64,000 nt of DNA. It comes from Bin87 sp965222895 (GTDB lineage Bacteria; Chloroflexota; Dehalococcoidia; Lucifugimonadales; UBA3495). The notes below the pieces were generated by a model. The model saw only the letters and a program-made list of their open reading frames with translations. It made no database searches and had not been told where the DNA came from. Below are positions 34,254 through 43,466 of the stretch, piece after piece. How positions within the stretch are numbered: position 1 is the stretch's first letter; every line of letters begins with the position of its first letter. The stretch covers positions 992,001 through 1,056,000 of the forward strand of contig CBDCVB010000001.1 of NCBI GenBank assembly GCA_965222895.1, read 5' to 3'. A program made the translations under genes and the position numbers.

Positions 34254-35471
34254 TTATTGGCATTCATCGCCAGTGAACACCGCTCTGTCAGATCGGTTGC
34301 TCCTGGACATCGTTCCCAATAAGTGTCCGTTTTCGTCAAATACCGGAGAGCCTGAATCTCCTGGCACGACATAAGCATCCGTAACGATGACTTCGCCCCA
34401 AGTGTCCTTGACAATCCCGGTTTCCATGCGCAGCGCGCCAGGACCATACCCCCAAAAGTAAATTTCTTGGTCCATTTGGGCAGGCGCGGAAGCCCTATAA
34501 ATGGATTGGAGTGATAAATTACGTAGGACTTGTGGGGAAACGCGTAAACGCGCTCTGTCTATTGAACCGCAGTGTTTAACTATCGTTGCCGGGGTACGGT
34601 TTTCAATTCCCGGTAACTCCACCTCTATTGTCTCGCATTCATTTTCGTCCGCAACGACGTGATGTACGGTTAGTATGATGCCCTCTTCGGAATTTATGAC
34701 GACACCTGTATCCATGTAGCTGGAGGAAAAAATGGAACCTGATAGGCAGAAAACCCGTACAACGTTCCTTCGGACTTGTTCGGCTGACGCCGTCGGATTC
34801 CCTTGCAATGGTATTCCATCAAATTCGCAAGTAAACATATTTAACTCTGCAAACATATCCGTTCCGCTAACTCTCCCAGTTACCGAAACAAATTGTCCTT
34901 TCGTCATTTGAAGAGCAGCCTTAATGTCTGCGTAGTAGCAGTTTAACTCTTGGAGCGAATAGTCATCTCGCGTTGGGGTAATACTCACGTAGAATTCCTC
35001 TACTCGCGATACATAGCCTGAAGTGGACACAGGGGTTTTGCCATTCTCTTGGTACCGCAGTCTGGCATTAGCGCGCACTGGGTTTTGATCATATTCGTCT
35101 AGTAGTTCGGCAAGCCCCGTCTTAATGGGCATGGGGATCGGCGTATCAGTTGGGATGGGAGCTTGCGTCGGTGTAGCCAAGGGGGTACGGCTGGGTATTC
35201 CAGCAGTCGCGCCATCTCTGTTGAAGGAATCCTCATTTTCATCTGTGGCCGTAATAATAGCCCCAATAATGACCAGAATGACAAACAAGCCTATAACCCC
35301 TGCACAGCCAATGCCTGCCCACTTCATAATCCTTCTGCAACCGCCGCCTTTTTGCGTGGGTCGAACAGCGGAGTCCGTGTTTGCAGGGGCGTTAGTTAGA
35401 AAAGTTCCACAATATCGGCAGTATGAAGCGCCCTGCGAGATGTCACCGCCGCATTCACTACAATATGCCAT
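34254..35471 (-). CDS. Membrane-anchored trypsin-like protease with zinc ribbon
   Basis: The domains of this 405-residue protein are: zinc ribbon CSECGG...CRYCG at 4-22; a membrane helix GVIGLFVILVIIGAIITA near 58-75; a Pro/Thr-rich linker; an OB-like domain near 120-210; and a trypsin-like domain. The protease triad is visible as H in LTVHHVVAD, D in SIDRAR and S in VPGDSGSPVFDENG. The protease domain is probably outside the cell and the ribbon inside. Base use is more AT-rich than neighbours. Confidence 0.82.
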   Translation of the reverse strand: MAYCSECGGDISQGASYCRYCGTFLTNAPANTDSAVRPTQKGGGCRRIMKWAGIGCAGVIGLFVILVIIGAIITATDENEDSFNRDGATAGIPSRTPLATPTQAPIPTDTPIPMPIKTGLAELLDEYDQNPVRANARLRYQENGKTPVSTSGYVSRVEEFYVSITPTRDDYSLQELNCYYADIKAALQMTKGQFVSVTGRVSGTDMFAELNMFTCEFDGIPLQGNPTASAEQVRRNVVRVFCLSGSIFSSSYMDTGVVINSEEGIILTVHHVVADENECETIEVELPGIENRTPATIVKHCGSIDRARLRVSPQVLRNLSLQSIYRASAPAQMDQEIYFWGYGPGALRMETGIVKDTWGEVIVTDAYVVPGDSGSPVFDENGHLLGTMSRSNRSDRAVFTGDECQ

Positions 35472-35597
35472 CTACAAACTCCCCGTGTCAGAAGGCGAAT
35501 TGAGCAATAGAGGGATGTACCTTTCCTTGGGAGTCAGGATACAAATCATCCCATGGTGCCGAGATATTGTACAGGACTATGTTGCAGTCTCATCGGA

Positions 35598-36167
35598 TTA
35601 GCTCTGCCGCGCTAAATGGGGATGTGATTGGAGATGGCAATCTGTGGGTGCGAACGTAGACCCATCCAGTGGCACGATTACGTGGTCGACGGCATTCAGA
35701 ACCGTCGGCGACCCATCCTCCCGGTTACACACTACCAGCACCGGGTTCTTAGCGCTGCCGACCACCCGGCTGGTAACACTCCCCATTACCATACGGGAGA
35801 ACCCGCTGCGTCCATGCGTTGACATCACGATCAACGAACCCGGATGGCGGGCGGCCACGCTGGTGATGACCTCAACGGCGGGGCCTTCCCCAGGTTCGAT
35901 ATGGATGGGAGACGTAACACCCTGTTTTTGCAGCCGCAGCCTTTCTCCCACCAGGTACCCGGCCATGCGGTCGCGCTCAGCGATGGCCAACGACGCCGTG
36001 TAACGCTCCTGGCCCGCGCCATCCGGCCAGTCAGGAATCGCGGTGACAGAACGAACCAGACTCATCGGCGCGCCGGTGGTCTGGGCCATCAATCGTGCCA
36101 CCGGCAACGCCTGTGCCGACGACTCAGAGCCGTTGAGTGGAACGATTATGTGTTTGTACAGTGCCAT
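35598..36167 (-). CDS. Universal stress protein, second domain truncated
   Basis: The 189-residue product from the ATG at 36167 begins YKHIIVPLNGSESSAQAL. It has the ATP-binding STHGRSGFSRMVMGSVTSRVV and PVLVV strand. After one full UspA domain a second starts (HVIVPLDGSTFAP) but stops within 20 residues, so a tandem protein has been shortened. The break lies near a 27-base repeat (35626-35652) that also occurs upstream of the gene at 36280-36306. Confidence 0.82.
   Translation of the reverse strand: MALYKHIIVPLNGSESSAQALPVARLMAQTTGAPMSLVRSVTAIPDWPDGAGQERYTASLAIAERDRMAGYLVGERLRLQKQGVTSPIHIEPGEGPAVEVITSVAARHPGSLIVMSTHGRSGFSRMVMGSVTSRVVGSAKNPVLVVCNREDGSPTVLNAVDHVIVPLDGSTFAPTDCHLQSHPHLARQS
35626..35652 (+). 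repeat. Direct repeat inside the 3' end of the stress-protein gene
   Basis: 27 bases, GATTGGAGATGGCAAT then CTGTGGGTGCG, matching 36280-36306 at 24 of 27 positions. It lies at the point where the second UspA domain is lost. Confidence 0.65.
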
Positions 36168-36279
36168 CGTCCTAACTCCTTGCCCAACTTGGTCAGATGG
36201 TTCACTCTGCAACAGCCGACGCGTCCTCTGCATTACGATACACTATAATCAGTATTCCTAACATAAATATAACACAAGC

Positions 36280-36306
36280 GATTGGAGACGGCAATATGTG
36301 GGTCCG
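36280..36306 (+). repeat. Direct repeat upstream of the stress-protein gene
   Basis: 27 bases, GATTGGAGACGGCAAT then ATGTGGGTCCG, matching 35626-35652. Together the two copies bracket the universal stress protein gene. Confidence 0.65.
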
Positions 36307-36309
36307 CTG

Positions 36310-36399
36310 AGCAAAGCGATGTGGCAATCCCGACCGGGGCATTACGAGCATCGCCGCAATGCGTTTCCGGGTTCCGGCCGGCGGCGCAATGCCGGTTGG
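36310..36399. repeat. CATTGCGAG-type repeat joined to a GGGTTCCGG repeat
   Basis: The first part (36310-36362) contains AAGCGATGTGGCAATCCCGA and CATTACGAGC, a degraded CATTGCGAG-type element. The second part (36336-36399) shares GGGTTCCGGCCGGCGGCG and weaker flanks with 6551-6612. It lies beyond the 3' end of the nadD-pyrE gene and may end its transcript. Confidence 0.5.
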
Positions 36400-36406
36400 G
36401 CCCCGG

Positions 36407-37654
36407 TTAAGTTGGGCGAATCTGTCCGTCGTCGCCGGCGGTGAGCAGAGCGGCAAACTTATAGCCGCGCTGGCGGATGGCCGCGCTGCCGCCTTCGTTG
36501 CGGTCCAGCACGGCCAGCACCAGCCCCACCGTGCAGCCGGCCGACTCTGCGGCGGCGATGGCGTGGAACAACGACCCGCCCGTGGTGCAGGTGTCATCCA
36601 CGATGGCAACACGGGTTCCCTCGGTGAGCGGGCCTTCGATCAGTTGGGAAGTTCCGTGCTCCTTGGCCTCTTTGCGCACGATGAACGCCGGCACGGGTGT
36701 GCCCTGCTGCCAGGACGCCGCCGCAACGGCGGTAACGATGGGATCGGCGCCCAGAGTCGGGCCGCCGATGGCGCTGACACCGGCATCCCCCAGCAACGGG
36801 AGCAGCGATTTGCCCAGCAGGTAAGCGCCTTCGGGATCCAGACTGAGCAGCCGCCCGTCAAAGTAGTAAGAGCTGTGGCGGCCCGACGACAGCGTGAAAT
36901 CGCCGTACCGGATGGCGCCGCGCTCCAGGGCCAGCGCCAGCAATCGGTCGATGGCCGGCCTGCTATTGAGGGTCATGTCCCGCTCCATAATGGTCTGATT
37001 ATCCGACTCCCGCCCGGCGTCGGCCTGATACAAACCCCGCTCCCGGATGTAGGCCGCCACGGAGTCAGGAACCTGGTAGCGCACCGACCCACACTGCGAC
37101 ATCAACCGGCGGAGTTCCGAAGCGCTGAAGTTCACCCGCGGGCCAGGCACCGTCAACACCGCACCGGCCGCAGTTGCCGTCGGGTACTGCTGCGCCATCA
37201 GGCCGACCGGATTCGCTGGGCCGCCGGGACGTTCAACGATTGCCAGCCGGCACAGCTCCAGGATGATTTCCGGTTCCTTCCAGCGACGGAACTGAGTCAG
37301 CACGTCTGAACCAACGATGAAGTAAAGCTCGACATCCTGCGGGTATTCGGCGCGCAACTCACGCAGGGTATCCACCGTGTACGAGGGCCCGGTACGGCGC
37401 AACTCGCAGTCCGAGATGCAGAAATCGGCATGGTCGGCAATCGCCAGGGCCACCATATCGCGGCGCTGGTGCGCCGGTGTAATGTACTGCCCAGATTTCA
37501 GCCAAGGCTCGCCGGCCGGCAGGAACAGCACGGATTCCAGTTTCAGCGCCGCCCGGACGGTTTCGGCAATTAGCAGATGGCCCAGGTGCGGCGGGTCGAA
37601 AGTGCCGCCTAAAATACCGATGCGCCGGTTAGGGGGGCGGTCAGCAGCAACCAT
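36407..37654 (-). CDS. nadD-pyrE: Fused NadD-PyrE: nicotinate-nucleotide adenylyltransferase + orotate phosphoribosyltransferase
   Basis: One uninterrupted 415-residue frame. Residues 10-200 are NadD, with GILGGTFDPPHLGHL (HxGH at 23-26) and the late VNFSASELRRL motif. After a linker of about 25 residues, residues 225-415 are PyrE, with SSGRHSSYYFDGR and the PRPP loop AIVDDTCTTGGS. NadD makes NaAD in NAD synthesis; PyrE makes OMP in pyrimidine synthesis. The usual genes are separate. A GTG at 37681 overlapping obg is an alternative start; the gene follows obg closely. Confidence 0.9.
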   Translation of the reverse strand: MVAADRPPNRRIGILGGTFDPPHLGHLLIAETVRAALKLESVLFLPAGEPWLKSGQYITPAHQRRDMVALAIADHADFCISDCELRRTGPSYTVDTLRELRAEYPQDVELYFIVGSDVLTQFRRWKEPEIILELCRLAIVERPGGPANPVGLMAQQYPTATAAGAVLTVPGPRVNFSASELRRLMSQCGSVRYQVPDSVAAYIRERGLYQADAGRESDNQTIMERDMTLNSRPAIDRLLALALERGAIRYGDFTLSSGRHSSYYFDGRLLSLDPEGAYLLGKSLLPLLGDAGVSAIGGPTLGADPIVTAVAAASWQQGTPVPAFIVRKEAKEHGTSQLIEGPLTEGTRVAIVDDTCTTGGSLFHAIAAAESAGCTVGLVLAVLDRNEGGSAAIRQRGYKFAALLTAGDDGQIRPT

Positions 37655-37671
37655 TCTACAACCACTCCGGC

Positions 37672-39000
37672 CTAGAACCACTCCAGCTCTGCTTTACCAA
37701 TGCGTATGGTATCACCCGCTTCGATGCCGGCCTCTTCGAGTTTTTTGGCGATGCCGATGCGGGTCATCTCGCGCCACAACTGCAACAGCACGCGGTAATC
37801 ACGCATATCAGCGCGGGCCGTTAGCCGTTCCAGGCGCTCGGACTCCACAACGTAAACGTCGCCGTCCAGGTAAAAGCCCAGCGGAGGGAGGCGCTGCCGG
37901 CCCTGTTGAACCGGCGGCGTCGGGGCGTCATCATCCACCACATCGGCGCCATCGTCCAGCGCCACTTCTTTGGTCGTGGTGGCCAGCACACTGGCCAGAT
38001 GGCTCAGCAAGCCGTCGACACCTTCACCCGACACGGCTGAGATGAAATGTATTATCGGCGAAACCTCGCCTGGCACTCCACTGTACTCATCAGCGTCCAT
38101 CGCCCGTCGCAGCTCTTCCTCGATGACATCCTGCAGCTCGCGCGTCTCTGTGGTGTCCAGCTTGTTGACAGCTACCAACTGCGGTTTAGCGGCCAACATT
38201 GGGCTGAACTCTCGCAACTCACGATTCAGCATCCGGAAGTCGCCCACCGGGTCGTCTGATAAACCGTCGATAACGTGTACATAGACCCGGGCGCGTTCCG
38301 CGTGCCTCAGGAACTCGTGCCCCAGGCCAACACCGCGATGGGCGCCTTCCAACAATCCCGGAACCTCCATCATCACGAAATCCTGCCCATCATGAGTCAC
38401 CACGCCCAAGACCGGCTCGATGGTGGTAAATGGATAGTCCGCCACCCTGGGTTTGGCCGCCGAGCAACGGGAGATTAGAGTGGACTTGCCCGCATTGGGT
38501 TTGGCCAGCAGCCCTACGTCAGCCAGCAGCTTCAGCTCCAGCCACAGCACGGTGAATTCACCCTTGGCGCCAGCCTGCGACAGCATCGGCTCCTGGTTGG
38601 TGGATGACACGAACCGCGCGTTGCCCCAACCGCCATCGCCGGCCTTGGCAATCAGCAGCGGAGTATCGTCAACAATATCGGCCACGAAATCCTTGCTATC
38701 GTCCCGGTTCAGCTTCCAGACCACAGTACCGATGGGCACCTTGATATGTCTGTCCTTCCCGTTGGCTCCCCGCTGGTCCTTCCCCTTGCCGTGGCCGCCG
38801 CGTTCCAGGTAGAAGGTGCTGTTGAACTTCAAGTGAACCATCGTATTGATGGAATCATCGCCCACCAGGTAGGCATTTCCGCCGTCGCCGCCGTCGCCGC
38901 CATCGGGCCCGCCGTGCGGCACGTATTTCAACCGCAGGAAACTCACGCAGCCGTTGCCACCGTCCCCGGCTTTAACGTTAATTCTGACTGTATCAATCAT
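37672..39000 (-). CDS. obg: GTPase Obg/CgtA
   Basis: This 442-residue full-length Obg has the Gly-rich Obg fold (GGPDGGDGGDGGNAYLV near 30-46), the GTPase domain and a C-terminal OCT domain after residue 345. It acts in ribosome 50S maturation and stress control. Two motif positions differ from usual: Walker A reads AKPNAGKS (166-173), with Ala in place of the first Gly, and G3 reads EVPGLLEGA, with Glu in place of Asp. NKLD and SAVSG are normal. Confidence 0.93.
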   Translation of the reverse strand: MIDTVRINVKAGDGGNGCVSFLRLKYVPHGGPDGGDGGDGGNAYLVGDDSINTMVHLKFNSTFYLERGGHGKGKDQRGANGKDRHIKVPIGTVVWKLNRDDSKDFVADIVDDTPLLIAKAGDGGWGNARFVSSTNQEPMLSQAGAKGEFTVLWLELKLLADVGLLAKPNAGKSTLISRCSAAKPRVADYPFTTIEPVLGVVTHDGQDFVMMEVPGLLEGAHRGVGLGHEFLRHAERARVYVHVIDGLSDDPVGDFRMLNRELREFSPMLAAKPQLVAVNKLDTTETRELQDVIEEELRRAMDADEYSGVPGEVSPIIHFISAVSGEGVDGLLSHLASVLATTTKEVALDDGADVVDDDAPTPPVQQGRQRLPPLGFYLDGDVYVVESERLERLTARADMRDYRVLLQLWREMTRIGIAKKLEEAGIEAGDTIRIGKAELEWF

Positions 39001-39216
39001 GGAAAGATGAATGAATGGTTAAATAGTAACAGTAATAAGGGCGTCCACAGGGGGTATACCAAGCGTGTTTCTGAGTGGTGCGCCGTTCACAACGAGTGAA
39101 TTGTATCATGTACAACGTGGGCAGCGTGCGGACAACTTGAGGTTTGGACATGGGACTAAGGGAGTGTCAACGCGATAGGCCGGTATATGAACGAATTTGC
39201 CGGCAATACCGCCGGA

Positions 39217-39642
39217 TTATAGACTGGTAGATGGGGTTATGAACGGGTTGTCAACGTCAAGATAGGTTGATAGTGAGATGATGCGGGTGTTCCCGATCTC
39301 GCCAAGCGCCAGCATTGCCCGGTCTCCAGTTACGATAACCTCCGTATCAGCAGACAACGCGCATTCCAGAACGCGATTGTCCGGCTCATCGGCAAGGACG
39401 GCCAGGGTTTCGGTTGGGAAGATGAGACGACCGTTATCTTCAAGCCATCTCATGGCTCCTTTCAATTCGGAACTGCTCCATCTAAACTTGTTGGTAAGAA
39501 CCCTGAGGAGCTCTTCAACGATGAGTTGGGATATGAACAGATGGTCGATGCCCGCGGCGATTTTGGCTAAAGCTTGACCGGCACGCCCCTCTGTTTTTGT
39601 GAAGCCGGACACAAACACGTTGGTGTCAAAGACTACGTTCAA
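39217..39642 (-). CDS. PIN-family toxin of a toxin-antitoxin pair
   Basis: This 141-residue PIN ribonuclease has VVFDTNVFVSG at 3-13 with the first catalytic Asp, and TEVIVTGDRAML near 99-110 with the later Asp residues. The start is TTG at 39642, overlapping the antitoxin stop by four bases (TTGA). Toxins of this type usually cut tRNA or mRNA. The pair is convergent with nothing close and sits upstream of obg. Confidence 0.82.
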   Translation of the reverse strand: MNVVFDTNVFVSGFTKTEGRAGQALAKIAAGIDHLFISQLIVEELLRVLTNKFRWSSSELKGAMRWLEDNGRLIFPTETLAVLADEPDNRVLECALSADTEVIVTGDRAMLALGEIGNTRIISLSTYLDVDNPFITPSTSL

Positions 39643-39881
39643 GATTCCAGATATCGGAAGACGTCTTCTTCGGTATAGAGGCCGAGCGCTTCCGCACGTT
39701 TGCTACCGTAGCGTTGTATGCGTTTTAGGTCCTTGCGGGCGCGTTCCTCTCGTACTTTCCATAGTGCTTCTACGATGAACTCTTCCGGCGTTTTGCCTTC
39801 CCGCTCGGCATACCGCTTGATGCTGTGAGCGAGGTTGGCCCGCAGGGAGATGGTTAATTGCACGTTCTCGGTAGTTGTCAT
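39639..39881 (-). CDS. Ribbon-helix-helix antitoxin
   Basis: This 80-residue protein from the ATG at 39881 has an RHH-like start (VQLTISLRANLAHSIKRYAE) followed by EGKTPEEFIVEAL, typical of CopG-like antitoxins. It precedes the PIN toxin gene and overlaps it by four bases. It would bind the toxin and repress the shared promoter. The longer open frame upstream is not homologous. Confidence 0.78.
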   Translation of the reverse strand: MTTTENVQLTISLRANLAHSIKRYAEREGKTPEEFIVEALWKVREERARKDLKRIQRYGSKRAEALGLYTEEDVFRYLES

Positions 39882-39912
39882 AGCCGGAACCCCTTGCCAA
39901 ACCTCGTTGCTC

Positions 39913-40788
39913 TTACCTGCTGATATTGACCTGCTCATTGTACCAGTCCAGGATGCCGCTGCCGGTCCAGAAGGTAACATCGTCCTGCTGGGTTACGTGC
40001 TCCAGCAGCCGACGAAAGTGTCCAATGCGGTGAGACGCTCCGGTGATATACGGGTGCAGGGATATGGCCATCACGCGGGCGCTTTCCGCGCCTTCTTCCA
40101 GCAGCGTTTCCAGCGAGTCTTTGGCGCGACGATACAGCTCCGGCGCCGAATGGTGTTGCACCAGGTAGATGGGTATGTCGTTCAACTCGACGGTGTAAGG
40201 CAGGGCAACCAGCCGCCCGTTCTTGACCCGCATCTCGTAGGGTTGGTCGTCGTTGACCCAGTCAGCCACGTACTCGATGCCCTCTGCGGCCAGAATGTCG
40301 GGCGTGTCGAAGGTTTCAGCGAGACCGGGCCCCATCCAGCCGCGGGGCGCGCTGCCGCTGAACTCGCGAATCACGTCGATGGTCTTGCGGATGGTGGCGC
40401 GCTCGTCCGGTTCCCGGTGCAAAACCTGCTGGATGTAGCCGTGGCCCAGCAGCTCCCACTGGCGGTCGAGACAGGACTGCACGAGCTCTGGGTAATGCTC
40501 GCAGACGGCGGCGTTCAGGCTGATGGTGCAGGGCAGGCCAAAATCGCTCAACGCCCGTTGCAGCCGCCAGAAGCCGACCCGCATCCCGTAGTCGAACCAC
40601 GAGTAGTTGGGAATGTCCGGCGACACCGCGGCGCCCTGGGGTGAAGGCAGCACCGTGCGCGCCATCGGCTGGCCGATGTCCCACTCCTCCACGTTGATGA
40701 TGAACCAGATGGCAACCCTGGCGCCATCGGGCAACCGTAGGGTTGGTCGCCGGAAGATTTCAGAAAACTCGGCACGCGGGTTGGGCAT
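39913..40788 (-). CDS. Polysaccharide deacetylase family protein (PuuE-like)
   Basis: This 291-residue member of the NodB/PuuE-type deacetylase family has VAIWFIINVEEW, the metal-site region ELLGHGYIQQVL and the late ISLHPYITGASHRIGHF. The family includes uric-acid pathway allantoinases (PuuE) as well as polysaccharide deacetylases. The HPYITG ending resembles the PuuE side. It may act on an amide small molecule, matching the M20 amidase at 11418; this is inference. Confidence 0.85.
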   Translation of the reverse strand: MPNPRAEFSEIFRRPTLRLPDGARVAIWFIINVEEWDIGQPMARTVLPSPQGAAVSPDIPNYSWFDYGMRVGFWRLQRALSDFGLPCTISLNAAVCEHYPELVQSCLDRQWELLGHGYIQQVLHREPDERATIRKTIDVIREFSGSAPRGWMGPGLAETFDTPDILAAEGIEYVADWVNDDQPYEMRVKNGRLVALPYTVELNDIPIYLVQHHSAPELYRRAKDSLETLLEEGAESARVMAISLHPYITGASHRIGHFRRLLEHVTQQDDVTFWTGSGILDWYNEQVNISR

Positions 40789-40853
40789 CGGACCATCCTC
40801 CGGCGAAACGACTGGCGACGGTATTAATTCCCGGTACTAAACCGGCGTTGGGT

Positions 40854-41273
40854 TTACAGGCCCAGCGAATTGAGGCCGAGACGGGCCAGGTCTTCGTCTT
40901 CCTGGGCGCTCAAACCGCTGACGCCGATGGCTCCCAGCACCTGGTCGGTGGCCGGGTCGCGCACCACCACCGCACCCTGGACGGCAACCAGCGCCGGGTC
41001 GCCAAAGTCGGCGATGTTGCGGTTTTCGTTCTTGAGGCGCTGGGCGTATGCGTCGGAGTCGGAGCCGGACATTGCGGAAGTGTAGGCCTTGCTGACGGCC
41101 ATGCGCTGGGGCAGGGCGCGGCAGTTGTCCATGCGGGCGTAGTTCAGCATCTTGCCGCCGTCATCCACAATAGCGATGGCCAGCGGGCGGTCGGGTTCCT
41201 GCATTGCCTTGTCGAGCATGGCGTTCATGGCGTTGCGAACCTGGGACAGGCTGAGGGTGGGCTTCTGGTACAT
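40854..41273 (-). CDS. GlcG/HbpS family heme-binding-like protein
   Basis: The 139-residue product from the ATG at 41273 has SQVRNAMNAMLDKAM, LAIAIVDDGGKMLNYARMDN and GAIGVSGLSAQEDEDLA, the GlcG/HbpS (DUF336) signature. Relatives bind heme or cobalamin, or accompany glycolate use. The open frame upstream is not homologous. It ends the normal gene order just before the mobile unit at 41407. Confidence 0.87.
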   Translation of the reverse strand: MYQKPTLSLSQVRNAMNAMLDKAMQEPDRPLAIAIVDDGGKMLNYARMDNCRALPQRMAVSKAYTSAMSGSDSDAYAQRLKNENRNIADFGDPALVAVQGAVVVRDPATDQVLGAIGVSGLSAQEDEDLARLGLNSLGL

Positions 41274-41398
41274 GGTGGACCTCCAAAAGTGGTGGCAAAA
41301 GTGGTCGCAGTGATAAATTGCGTTGCGAATAATTGGCCGCATTCTACATTGGCCCACGCCGGCGGGCAACGGCCCCGGCCGGAGCGGGGGCACGGACA

Positions 41399-41406
41399 GG
41401 GCGGGT
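41399..41406. repeat. Target site duplication, left copy (GGGCGGGT)
   Basis: Eight bases GGGCGGGT directly before the left terminal repeat GTAATTGTTCAG. The same eight bases follow the right end at 43577-43584. Confidence 0.85.
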
Positions 41407-41414
41407 GTAATTGT

Positions 41415-42205
41415 TCAGAGTTGAGGGGAGGAGAGCAGTTGCTGGCAGGCGGCGAGGGGATTCAGTCCTTGGGCGCGCCAGGTGCCGAAGAGGGAAGCCA
41501 GGGTCATCTTGCTGCTGCTGCCCCGTTCCGACCGGGTGCCGCCGCTGACCTTGCGGCTGATGACCAGATGGCGCAGGCGGCGTTCGGCGGCGTTGTTGTC
41601 CGATGGCACTTGGGGCACCGCCACGAAGACGAACAGTTCCCCGATGTGGCGCTCGATGCGTCGGCACAGTTTGGCCTGAGCCGCTGACGAGTCGTCCGAG
41701 AAAGGCTGGCAGATGGCCAGCAGCTGCCGTTCCAGAACCAGTTGGGCGGTGCGCCGCCGCTTGGTCTGGGGATGGGTGCTGGCTTTGGCCCGGTCGTAAA
41801 TCTCGTGGACGGCGTCGGCCCACTGCGCCAGCTTTTGGTCCTTCGGGTAGAGAGCCTTCAGGTCGTGGATGTCCCGCAGCAGATGAACCCAGCAGCGCTG
41901 TTTGGGGCCGTCGTAATGGTGGTAGGCGGCGTAGAAATCGCTGACCAGCACACCGGAGAAGGTGTCGCCCAGAGACTCATCCACAACTTCCTTGTTGCGA
42001 CCCCGCCGCAGGAAATAGCGTTGGGTGGGTGTGCTGAAGGTCCACACGTAGCCGTTGTGGCCGTCCTCACGCCAGCCGGTCTCATCTGCATGGACCACTG
42101 GGCTGGCGCGGATGCGGTCCACAATCCCCGCCACCACCAGTTGGGCCTGTTGCGCGGTCTGGTGAATGGCGCTGTGGATGCGGTCGGGGTGGACACGTGG
42201 TAGCA
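41415..42205 (-). pseudogene. IS66 family transposase (TnpC), 5'-truncated
   Basis: About 260 residues match IS66 transposases: VVHADETGWREDGHNGYVW, LVSDFYAAYHHYDGPKQRCW, HLLRDIHDLKALY and the C-terminal VPSDNNAAERRLRHLVISRK, which hold DDE-type catalytic residues. Homology starts near RVHPDRIHSA at 42205; upstream residues in the open frame are unrelated. The N-terminal third is lost. The stop codon lies inside the left terminal repeat. Confidence 0.88.
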
Positions 42206-42348
42206 TATATTGGATGCTCGTGGTCTGGGGACGAGTTTGTGTCTCGGAACCATTATCCCAAGAAGCACAGGAGCACGCCGTTCTCCATTCGGAACACCCC
42301 GCCACGCTTTTTCGGTCGGTGGCTCCGGGCAAATAAGGAGAGGTTTCT

Positions 42349-43466
42349 ATGGTGTCACGAAATGCAATGGAAGTGCTGTCTGAACGTGCAGCCCGGTTGC
42401 TGGAACAAAACACTTTGACGACTGAAGAAGCTACCAAGCACGCTTTGGTGCTGCCATTTATTCAAGCTCTGGGATACGACGTCTTCAACCCCATGGAAGT
42501 CGTTCCGGAATACACTGCCGACTTCGGGTTGAAACAAGGAGAAAAAGTCGACTACGCATCATCAGAGAAGATAATGACGGCGAACCTGCAATGCTAATTG
42601 AATGCAAGAAGGTTTCCGATCCGCTGAATGTTTCCAATGTGTCGCAGTTGAGTCGGTACTTCAGCCAGACGCCGGCCCACATCGGCATTCTTACCAATGG
42701 CATCGCCTATAAATTTTTCAGCGACCTCGACGCTGAGAATGTAATGGACATTGGTCCTTTCCTTGAAATTGACGTCACCAATCTTGACACGCGGGACATA
42801 AACGCTCTCAACCACTTTGCCAAGCACACGTTCGATATCGACGAGGCACGGAGTGCTGCTTCGAATATGAAGCACATCCACGGGATGAAAAGTTACCTGA
42901 CACAGGCATACATCCAACCCGACCCCGATTTCGTGCGCCTGTTGGCGCGGAAAGTTTACGCTGGCAGTATCACGCAAACTCGTTTTGAGCATTTTGAGGG
43001 CCTGGTGAAGTTGGCCTTCCAGGGCTTCATCAACGACCGTATCAATAGCACTCTTCAACGAGCTTCCGACATCGCAAACACAGTGACCGACGACGACGAC
43101 GATTTGGCACCGGGTCCAGATAGTGATTTCACGGTTGGCGAACCTGCCGACGACCCAGTATTTGGTCAGAGATCCATCGTAACGACGGTTGAAGAGGTCC
43201 AAGGATGCGAGTTGGTGAAGACATTGTTGGAAAACATGGTGGACGCGTCCAGGATTACCATGCGTGACACGCAAAGCTACTGTGGCGTTTTGTTGGACGA
43301 TAACAACCGAAAGACCATCTGCCGTTTGCGATTCAATGCTGCCTCCGTCAAATACTTGGTGTTGCTTGACGACGACCGGCATGAGACTCGTTACCAACTG
43401 GATGCAATAGCCGACATCACAAATTACGCCGAAGAAATCCGAGCCGCGGTACAGCGGCACCTGTAA
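42349..43466 (+). pseudogene. Type I restriction enzyme R N-terminal domain protein (HSDR_N), one-base frameshift
   Basis: The first frame (42349 on) reads TKHALVLPFIQALGYDVFNP and GLKQGEKVDYA, the HSDR_N nuclease start. Near 42557 one base appears lost. The next frame continues IIREDNDGEPAMLIECKK, supplying the Glu and Lys of the PD-(D/E)xK site, and runs to 43466, for about 370 residues in total. The stop TAA lies inside the terminal repeat starting at 43463. It is a stand-alone restriction-like protein with no helicase. It could be a pseudogene, a sequencing error or a recoded gene. Confidence 0.82.

Noticed and set aside
42206..42437. N-terminal part of the transposase open frame as a true coding region
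   Set aside because: Residues before RVHPDR do not resemble IS66 and the sequence changes character there; it is a chance extension.
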